42,468 bases of DNA, from positions 1 through 42,468 of the IMG/VR virus record IMGVR_UViG_3300026075_000019. The stretch is one strand, 5' to 3'. Under the pieces are notes generated by a model. The model worked only from the letters and a program-made list of their open reading frames with translations, ran no database searches and had not been told where the DNA came from. A program made the position numbers and the translations under genes. This stretch comes from a virus. This document shows, piece by piece, positions 36,559 through 42,468 of the stretch. How positions within the stretch are numbered: the first letter of the stretch is position 1; every line of letters starts with the position of its first letter.

Positions 36559-37955
36559 GCCGCCCTCAATTCCGCGACCTTGCGCTTGACCATGAGCGGG
36601 AGCGCGGCGGCATCCCAGCGTTTGTCCTCTGGCATCGGCGACCCATCAGGCATGGACGGTGCGGCCGGCGACGGTGACGACGTCTCAGTCGGCGGGGCCG
36701 CGTCACGCTTCGACAACGCCTCGAGGCTGTAGTACTGCTGTTGTGCAAGGGGGGATTCACCGCCGGCGACCGGACCCGCATCCCAGAAGCGCAGACGCGC
36801 CTCGTTGTAGCTCAAGCCAGCATTGACCGCCTGCTGCGCCGCGGTGGCTTTCGCGGTCATGTCCATCAGCAACAGATCGTCAAGATCGAGCTCCACCGCT
36901 AAGGTCTTCCCAGGCACGTTGTCCAGCCCGAGTCCTTGCGTGTGCTTGACCTGGAATTTCGTAATGTGCTTCTGCAGGCAGTCGGTGTAGTAGTCCTTGT
37001 TCTTCGCTTCGATGTTCGTATAGGTCGGATCTGGGCCGATCCCGACCTTGTGCCGCGGCATATGGAAACACTTCGCGATGTCCTCATCGGTCATGTGCAA
37101 CTGCTCGATGACCCGTGACTGCTCGGCCGTCATCATGCCCATAGGTAGATAACTCATCCCGCCCGTTAAAACCGCGATGTCCCCTTGCTTGCTCCCTGAG
37201 AACGCTGCCTTCCACTCCGCTTTCATCGCGTCCGCGTCGGCCTGTTCCATCGTCCCAGGCACGAGCAAGATGCCGCCTGGCCGTGAGCCATTCGTGACGA
37301 ACTTGTCGGTGGCGCTGCGGATGTTCAGGCCTTGCATCGCCGGAAACCCAGCCGCGTAAATCGGCGACACCCCACAGAGCGGATGGAACAGCGGACACAT
37401 CACGTCGTGGATGATTTCGCGCGCCGGCACGATGGCTTCCGGCGCTTGCGAGAGGCTGTCCGCACGTAGTTGGTAGAACACCGATCCATCCGGCGCGACC
37501 AACGGCGTCACGCGATACGGATCGAGGATGTAGAGCGCCCGAACCACCCCACGCTGATCCCGTTCCTTGAGCACGTAGACGTTGCCCGTGATCAGTTTCG
37601 AGAGGATGTACCACTCGGCATAGTCCACCCAGGTCTGATAGCTGTTCGGCTGATGCAGGACTGGCGAGAAGGCGTTGCTGTCGACTTCCGTCCAGATCCC
37701 GTCGGTGTCCTGCTCCACGAGCATCGGTCGCAGCTTTGCGATGTCCCCAGCGATCAACGTCACGCACGCGAACAGCGTCGGATTCGAGAGCGCGACATCG
37801 ACGTTGACCTCTTCGTTGCGCTGCCAGCCGCCCGTGGTGAGTTCGTGAATGAATGAGGACAGCCAACTGCGCGAGCCTTCGACCCCTGCGAGCGCACCCG
37901 CGCGCTTCGTGTTCAGGCTCAGCGTCTTCGAGCCGATCGTGATGGCAAGATTCAT
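36555..37955 (-). CDS. Portal protein (HK97-type)
   Basis: A 466-residue protein from ATG 37955 (ATGA overlap). It contains ALSNPTLFACVTLIAGDIAK, NSYQTWVDYAEWYILSKLIT, GNVYVLKERDQRGVVRALYI, IHDVMCPLFHPLCGVSPIYA, DAMKAEWKAAFSGSKQGDIA, TEDIAKCFHMPRHKVGIGPD-like segment and VELDLDDLLLMDMTAKATAA. These are standard HK97-family portal signatures, with GDIA at the start and LxxDIAxxFxVP near residue 280. Forms the 12-subunit DNA entry ring. Length normal. Confidence 0.9.
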   Translation of the reverse strand: MNLAITIGSKTLSLNTKRAGALAGVEGSRSWLSSFIHELTTGGWQRNEEVNVDVALSNPTLFACVTLIAGDIAKLRPMLVEQDTDGIWTEVDSNAFSPVLHQPNSYQTWVDYAEWYILSKLITGNVYVLKERDQRGVVRALYILDPYRVTPLVAPDGSVFYQLRADSLSQAPEAIVPAREIIHDVMCPLFHPLCGVSPIYAAGFPAMQGLNIRSATDKFVTNGSRPGGILLVPGTMEQADADAMKAEWKAAFSGSKQGDIAVLTGGMSYLPMGMMTAEQSRVIEQLHMTDEDIAKCFHMPRHKVGIGPDPTYTNIEAKNKDYYTDCLQKHITKFQVKHTQGLGLDNVPGKTLAVELDLDDLLLMDMTAKATAAQQAVNAGLSYNEARLRFWDAGPVAGGESPLAQQQYYSLEALSKRDAAPPTETSSPSPAAPSMPDGSPMPEDKRWDAAALPLMVKRKVAELRAA

Positions 37956-38302
37956 TCGGGATCAGCCGTGAGATCCCGGCGGCGATACCGCCGCTTTGGT
38001 TTGGCGTCGTCCTCGGTTACTTCCACCGTCTCGACCGGCTCCGGCAGAACATCCGGCGACTCAGGCGTGATCACGTCGATCGTCACAGGTTCCGGCTCGT
38101 GCGGTGGCGGTGGAGCCACAGGCAAATCGACAGGCGACGGCACAACCGTCGGCGCTTCAACGGTCGCTGGCGCCGGCTTGGCCTTTTTCGTCAGCGTGAG
38201 CAGTTTGGCGTCGGATGTGGAACGGGCAGAAAAGGATTGGCCGCGCATGACGAGACGCCCGGCATAGTGAAACGTCGCGAGCGCTGTGAGTGGAATGCCC
38301 AT
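37952..38302 (-). CDS. Small structural protein between capsid and portal genes
   Basis: A 116-residue protein from ATG 38302, which is preceded by GGAG at 5 nt (an in-frame ATG at 38344 has no ribosome site). Residues 8-40 (LATFHYAGRLVMRGQSFSAR, DAKLLTLTKKA) form a small beta-barrel-like or SH3-like module often found alone in phage head regions. Residues 45-100 are Pro/Val/Glu-rich and probably disordered, and the end is basic (KPKRRYRRRD). It is coupled to the portal gene. Possibly a head-associated accessory protein. Confidence 0.6.
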   Translation of the reverse strand: MGIPLTALATFHYAGRLVMRGQSFSARSTSDAKLLTLTKKAKPAPATVEAPTVVPSPVDLPVAPPPPHEPEPVTIDVITPESPDVLPEPVETVEVTEDDAKPKRRYRRRDLTADPE

Positions 38303-38377
38303 CCATGCTCCGAGAGAAAGGACGAAAGCCGGGCGCCCCGCCATTGACAGCGAGTGCGCCCAGCCGACGACTGCGAG

Positions 38378-40234
38378 TTAGACCGAACCGACGGTCGGGC
38401 CGTACGCCGCGGTATCGATCACCGCGACCACGTCATCCCGACGCTTCTGCCACCGGATCCAGCGCTCCGCTCGGATGCCCACGCAATTGCGCTGCCACAG
38501 GTTGAAGTCCGGCGTGGTGCTGCCGCCGCTCATCGAGAGCGTGGCCTGGTTGCTCGCATCGAGCCGCACCTGGCCATCGTCCGACAACAGAATCTCGGAC
38601 GGCTGGAACAACACGATCGTTCCGGAATCCACTGAGTTCGAGACGATGACGGTGTAGCCCATGAGCGTCCCGCCGTTGGGCGTCATCTCGGGGAAGGCCC
38701 TCGTGCCGAGCGCAACCAGCAACGAACTGATCCCGCGCGCCAGTGCCTTGGTCATCACGATGACGACATCGGCGCCGTCATTGGCATCATCGAACGTCGC
38801 CAACGCGGCATTGAGATCCGCAAGGAGCGCCCCCACATCCGTCCCGCTCGCCGCCGGCGAAGTCACGTTGTAGGCGATCGATGCCGGGTTGTTCGCACCA
38901 GGCGCAACCGCGACCTGAATGAATTGCTCATCCAGAAACCGCGCGCACTGTTCCGTCAGATCCCGACGCACGGTCTCTTCCGCGGCCGGCGACGACAACC
39001 GGATCAGTTCTTCCGTCAGCACCACGATCCCGGCGACCTTGCTGGTCGGCATGGTCGTCCGCTCGAACGCCAGCTCTCCGACCGGCTTCACGCCGCCTTC
39101 CCCGACCCACTCGAACGTCGACCCACCCGTCTGGGTGATCAGCGGGATGTTGAACGGCACGTTACGGAAGCCCGGCACGCGTCCGATGATCGTCATCGGA
39201 CGCAGCAGGTCGATGAACTCGGTCTGCAGGGTATTCGGATTGACGAGCTCCGAGCCCCACGACGGACTGGCGCCGAATGCCGTACCCTCGACGGCCTTGA
39301 TGTACTGGAGCACTTCCGGCGTGTTGGTGAAGCGCTTGGCGTACGCCATCGTGTCGGCCATGCTGCCTTTACCAGCAGCCACCGCCATCGCGTAGCGCGT
39401 GAACAGCGTGCCCTTCGGCAGCTCCACCGTCTTGAACTGCATGGGCGTGCGCGTGGGCGGCGCGACCGGCTGCGTCGTGCCAGACGGATACGTCACCGTG
39501 GCGGACTGCGCCATCTGGGCCGCTTCGAGAGTGGAGAGGCGCGAGACTTTGGCGGTCAGCGACTGCACTTCCTTGAGAAGGGTGTCGCGTTCCGCGGTCT
39601 CGTCGGCCTCTAACCCGTTGTGCGCTTCGTCGGAGGCGATCAGTTCTTCCAACCGCGCACTCTTGGTCTGCAACGTGGCTTTTTCGGCCGTCAACTGTTC
39701 GGAAATGTTCATGGACGTGTCTCTGCGTGAACCCGAGACGCCGGGGTGAACGGAGGACGATCGCGGCGTGCCTGACGCGGCTGCCGTATCGGCCGATTTG
39801 ATCGAGAGAATCGTGGCGGATTGATTCGCTGGAATCGTGACGGCTGACAGCTCCAGCCATTCCCAGCTCTTGTAGTGAACCGCGCCATCTTTAAGGACCG
39901 GAGAGGCTAAGGGTCGCCAGCCGATCGAGAGGCCGCGAATGAGACCGGCCTTGATCAGCGCCCAAGCTTCGTCAATGAATGGGAGGACGCCAGAGGCAAT
40001 CTTCGCCTTGATGTGGATGCCTGACGACGTGACGCGCGCCGACAACACCTGGCCGATCGGCTTATCTTTTTGGTGCTGCCAGAGCAGCGGAATCGGGAGC
40101 GCGAACTTCGCCCCGCTCGAGTCCATCGAGTCGCCCTGGCGATCAAGTTCCGGCGTTGAGGCGATCCCTTCGATCAGGCGCTGTTCGGTATCGACACTTT
40201 TGATCGAGAAGACGCTATACGCCCGTTCAAGCAT
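38378..40234 (-). CDS. Fused prohead protease and HK97-type major capsid protein
   Basis: A 618-residue single reading frame. Residues 1-150 are the HK97-like prohead protease: IEGIASTPELDRQGDSMDSS, LLWQHQKDKPIG with His54, and LIRGLSIGWRPL with Ser103, the likely catalytic pair; SAVTIPAN marks its end. Residues 175-270 are a helical scaffold/delta region (MNISEQLTAEKATLQTKS, a coiled coil). Residues about 285-618 are the HK97 fold: VNPNTLQTEFIDLLRPMTII, FNIPLITQTGGSTFEWVGEG, GIVVLTEELIRLSSPAAEET, FLDEQFIQV, and NFNLWQRN-like end. An in-frame ATG at 39712 (Met175) may also allow a separate capsid product. Confidence 0.85.
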   Translation of the reverse strand: MLERAYSVFSIKSVDTEQRLIEGIASTPELDRQGDSMDSSGAKFALPIPLLWQHQKDKPIGQVLSARVTSSGIHIKAKIASGVLPFIDEAWALIKAGLIRGLSIGWRPLASPVLKDGAVHYKSWEWLELSAVTIPANQSATILSIKSADTAAASGTPRSSSVHPGVSGSRRDTSMNISEQLTAEKATLQTKSARLEELIASDEAHNGLEADETAERDTLLKEVQSLTAKVSRLSTLEAAQMAQSATVTYPSGTTQPVAPPTRTPMQFKTVELPKGTLFTRYAMAVAAGKGSMADTMAYAKRFTNTPEVLQYIKAVEGTAFGASPSWGSELVNPNTLQTEFIDLLRPMTIIGRVPGFRNVPFNIPLITQTGGSTFEWVGEGGVKPVGELAFERTTMPTSKVAGIVVLTEELIRLSSPAAEETVRRDLTEQCARFLDEQFIQVAVAPGANNPASIAYNVTSPAASGTDVGALLADLNAALATFDDANDGADVVIVMTKALARGISSLLVALGTRAFPEMTPNGGTLMGYTVIVSNSVDSGTIVLFQPSEILLSDDGQVRLDASNQATLSMSGGSTTPDFNLWQRNCVGIRAERWIRWQKRRDDVVAVIDTAAYGPTVGSV

Positions 40235-40291
40235 GTATGAGGAACCATGCTAGGGACGTTACGACTCAGCCGATTTAATTAGTAGGACAAA

Positions 40292-40468
40292 TCAGGACGG
40301 CGGCAGACGGAGCGTCAAGAGTTGACGCACGGTGGCTGAAATACTCTGCTCCTGCTTTTTGGCGAGTTCGATCAGGCGATCATGGGCTTTCGCCGGTAGC
40401 CACACCGAGACCGTTGAGCGCGGTTCATCAATGCGAGGCCGGCCACGCGGACGCTTTAGATCGCTCAT
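40292..40468 (-). CDS. Ribbon-helix-helix protein (CopG/Arc-like)
   Basis: A 58-residue protein starting at ATG 40468, which overlaps the terminase stop as ATGA. SDLKRPRGRPRIDE is a basic arm; STVSVWLPAKAHDRLIELAK is the strand plus first helix and KQEQSISATVRQLLTLRL the second helix of a ribbon-helix-helix domain. Too short to have been noticed as a normal gene, but the coupling and fold are clear. RHH proteins bind DNA as dimers or act as antitoxins. A regulator or packaging accessory in the terminase-capsid gap is likely; no toxin partner was seen. Confidence 0.7.
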   Translation of the reverse strand: MSDLKRPRGRPRIDEPRSTVSVWLPAKAHDRLIELAKKQEQSISATVRQLLTLRLPPS

Positions 40469-41991
40469 CGCGTCAACGCGAACATGCGAAACTCCGGCCT
40501 CGGGATCGCGTTGTTCCGTTCCATTTGATCCACAGCCATGACCAACGCCGCCACCCCATCGATCCGTTCCGTCGAGACCTTCTTGGAAATCTTGATGTTC
40601 CCAGGCGCGTCAGTTTCCACGGACACATTGCCGATGTTCCACCGGAGGATCGGATGCCCATCGTGGCGGAGCGTCTTCGACAAAATCGCCTTCTCGAGCG
40701 CCTTCGTCGGAGCCGCGAGACTGTTGAACCCTTGCCGCATCGGCACGCAGGTAAACCCGTCCTGCTCCTGTAACCGCGTCACCAGATCCGTGGCATTCCA
40801 CGGGTCAAACGCGATCGTCTGGACCTTGTAGTCGTCAGCCCACTCGCGCAACCGCCGGCGGATGTATTCGTAATCCACCACGTTCCCCGGTGTGGCGTCT
40901 AGATAACCCTCGCGTGCCCACTGCTCATACGGCACGCGATCCCGCGTCGACCGCTCCCGCATATTCTCGGCTGGCACAAAGAACGCCGGCAGCACGTCGA
41001 ATCCGTCCTCGTCTGGGAACACGGCTACGAGCGCCGTGAGGTCCTTCGTGCTCGAGAGGTCCATCCCAACATAGCAGCGCCGACCAAGTAGACTCTCCGC
41101 AGGCCGGCGACAGGCATCCCAGGCCGGCATCTGAATCCACCGTGCCGCCTGCTCGGTCCACTGGTTCAGATACAGCCGCCGGAACGTGTTCTCCTGCGCC
41201 GGGATCTCCTTCGCCCGTTGACACGCGATCCGCATCTCCTCGAGGCTCCGAAAGTCCCCGAGCGCCGGGTTACACGCTTTCCAGACCTTTTCGTCGGTCC
41301 AGTCGGCATCTTTAGGCGCTTCAAAGAGGATCGGCAGGAACGTCGGGTCCAGATCCGGCTGCTCGACCACCTTTTTCGCGTGCGCGTAGAGTTCCCACAG
41401 GATGGAATGCCTGTCGTACCCGGCCGTGGTGATCGCCATCATCAACGGCTGCGCTCGAGCGCCCTGGCTGGTCGAGAGCACGTCCCACAGTTCCCGCGTC
41501 TGCGCCGCGTGGAGTTCGTCGTAGATGACCACCGAGGCGTTGAACCCGTGCTTGCTGTAGGCTTCGGCCGAGATAGCCCGGTAGAAGCTCCCCGACTTCC
41601 GATGCACGATCCGCTTCTGGGAGTCGATGATCTCGCACTGCGCCAGCAACTCCAGATCGTTCCGAATCATCTCGGCGGCGACGTTGAACACCAACGCCGC
41701 CTGGTCCTTATCGGCCGCAGCGGAATACACCTCGGCGCCGATCTCGCCGTCGAACAGTAGAAAGTAGATCGCCAGCGCCGCGCAGAGCTCCGACTTCCCA
41801 TTCTTCCGCGGCAACATCAGGAGACACGTCCGATACTGCCGCCGGCCATCCGACCGAGTCTTGAACAGTTGCTTCAGGATCTTGACTTGCCACGGCCGCA
41901 AGTTGAACGACTGGCCAGCAGACGGTCCCTTGGTATGCGTCAGTTGGTTAACCAACCGAATCGCCCAGGCGGCAGCGGTTTCCCGCTTCAC
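40465..41991 (-). CDS. terL: Terminase large subunit
   Basis: A 508-residue protein from GTG 41991, which overlaps the small-terminase stop as GTGA (an in-frame GTG at 42009 is an alternative). LLMLPRKNGKSELCAALA near 60-75 is the Walker A-like P-loop; SVVIYDELHAAQTRELWD near 153-170 is Walker B with the catalytic Glu, and MMAITTAGYD the coupling segment. The C-terminal nuclease has CYVGMDLSSTKDLTALVAVF, QTIAFDPWNATDLVT and ERIDGVAALVMAVDQ, the conserved acidic residues of an RNase H-like fold. It cuts and pumps DNA into the prohead. Confidence 0.93.
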   Translation of the reverse strand: MKRETAAAWAIRLVNQLTHTKGPSAGQSFNLRPWQVKILKQLFKTRSDGRRQYRTCLLMLPRKNGKSELCAALAIYFLLFDGEIGAEVYSAAADKDQAALVFNVAAEMIRNDLELLAQCEIIDSQKRIVHRKSGSFYRAISAEAYSKHGFNASVVIYDELHAAQTRELWDVLSTSQGARAQPLMMAITTAGYDRHSILWELYAHAKKVVEQPDLDPTFLPILFEAPKDADWTDEKVWKACNPALGDFRSLEEMRIACQRAKEIPAQENTFRRLYLNQWTEQAARWIQMPAWDACRRPAESLLGRRCYVGMDLSSTKDLTALVAVFPDEDGFDVLPAFFVPAENMRERSTRDRVPYEQWAREGYLDATPGNVVDYEYIRRRLREWADDYKVQTIAFDPWNATDLVTRLQEQDGFTCVPMRQGFNSLAAPTKALEKAILSKTLRHDGHPILRWNIGNVSVETDAPGNIKISKKVSTERIDGVAALVMAVDQMERNNAIPRPEFRMFALTR

Positions 41992-42419
41992 GGCAGCGCC
42001 CCAGCCCACTTCGACGCCGGCTCATCCTTCTTCTTCGGCACCGAGATCCGCGCCCGACTCACCGGCTCCAACCCGAACAGCGCGTAATACGGTCGGATCA
42101 CGTTGGCCGTGTCCCGCTCGAGCCGCACGTCAAAGATCGCGGTCCCCTTCGCCGCGGCATTCGCGCTGAACGTCGCCTGCAGCTCGCACAGGGTCGCAAA
42201 CGGCCGAACATCAGCAGGCGTTAACGTCCCCATCGCGAGACACATCGGCGCGAGCTCGTCCCACACCACCCCAGCCGCACTCGACAACTGCGCCGGCTTC
42301 TCTACGGCTCCAGCCGGTGGACGTACCTCATTTTCATTGAGCTTTTTGCGACTTGGGTTCCCGCGCAACACCGTCAGTGCGGTCGGGTTGGGGCGGCGTC
42401 CTGAATTCGCGTTCCCCAT
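41988..42419 (-). CDS. terS: Terminase small subunit (P27-like)
   Basis: A 143-residue protein. It begins MGNANSGRRPNPTALTVLRG, then NPSRKKLNENEVRPP, then VVWDELAPMCLAMGTLTPAD and VRPFATLCELQATFSANAAA, the P27-family layout with a GxxRxPT start and LTxxD turn. A short AGGA 4 nt before ATG serves as ribosome site. It is the right-most gene; if the molecule is circular, the HNH nuclease at 48-404 lies immediately upstream, the HK97 arrangement. Confidence 0.85.
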   Translation of the reverse strand: MGNANSGRRPNPTALTVLRGNPSRKKLNENEVRPPAGAVEKPAQLSSAAGVVWDELAPMCLAMGTLTPADVRPFATLCELQATFSANAAAKGTAIFDVRLERDTANVIRPYYALFGLEPVSRARISVPKKKDEPASKWAGALP

Positions 42420-42468
42420 AAAATCCTACAGAACCCCTTTCGTTTCTTCCGAAAACCTGCGCGAGCCA

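Noticed and set aside
1-42468. CRISPR array, tRNA, retron, diversity-generating element, insertion sequence, attachment site
   Set aside because: No regularly spaced repeats with unique spacers, no cloverleaf, no reverse transcriptase, no transposase and no integrase frame were seen on either strand.

Overview
The window looks like a nearly complete genome of a tailed, long-non-contractile-tailed (siphovirus-like) phage with an HK97-type head, about 42.5 kb and GC-rich. The host is a bacterium I cannot name: no tRNA, host gene or attachment site is visible. At the right edge, reading leftward on the minus strand, lie a P27-type small terminase and the large terminase. At the left edge is an HNH nuclease of the kind that sits just before terS in HK97-like phages. 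The two ends therefore join logically, which suggests a circular or circularly permuted assembly cut between the HNH gene and terS. I saw no integrase, excisionase or partition gene.

Layout by position. 48-3333: distal adhesion and moron cassette, with an HNH nuclease, a coiled-coil protein with a duplicated leader mini-gene, a secreted matrixin-type zinc metalloprotease, and a CBM/LamG-like fibre. 3427-4506: a winged-helix protein and a C5-cytosine DNA methyltransferase interrupted by an in-frame TAA. 4528-4849: a small plus-strand unit with its own consensus-like promoter. 4893-12458 (minus): early/replication/recombination operon with PD-(D/E)xK nuclease, replication initiator-like protein, two HNH nucleases, Ala-rich repeat protein, NinB, YqaJ exonuclease, ERF annealing protein and many small accessory genes. 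12605-13404: divergent HTH regulators around a promoter/operator region, a lambda-like switch. 13477-14226 (plus): three small genes, two of them membrane proteins. 14210-20131 (minus): small membrane proteins, zinc ribbons, two TIM-barrel glycoside-hydrolase-like proteins, an endolysin and spanin/holin-like genes. 20132-28243: fibre, tail-hub and distal tail genes. 28243-32650: tape measure, gp10-like protein, tail assembly chaperone with a -1 frameshift site, tail tube, tail terminator, head-tail adaptor. 32647-35300: an unusual insertion in the head module with a glycosyltransferase-methyltransferase-glycosyltransferase protein and an MptE/DUF115-like protein. 35297-42419: gp6-like connector, collagen-like protein, portal, small protein, fused protease-major capsid protein, ribbon-helix-helix protein, TerL and TerS.

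The minus-strand genes are packed very tightly. Most adjacent pairs overlap by 4 nt (ATGA or GTGA) or by 1 nt, and I used this regularity to choose starts, several of them GTG. Recombination appears to follow the exonuclease-plus-annealase pattern (YqaJ + ERF + NinB). No DNA polymerase, helicase or RNA polymerase is present, so replication must use host machinery recruited by the initiator-like protein.

The most unusual content is the accessory repertoire: a Sec-signal metalloprotease, a signal-peptide-bearing fibre, a tail hub with an N-terminal pre-peptidase-like and beta-propeller region, two TIM-barrel proteins, a collagen-like protein and a three-domain sugar-transfer/methylation protein. 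Together these suggest a phage heavily invested in recognising, cutting and possibly decorating extracellular glycans and proteins. All functions are read from motifs by eye; no database search was done.
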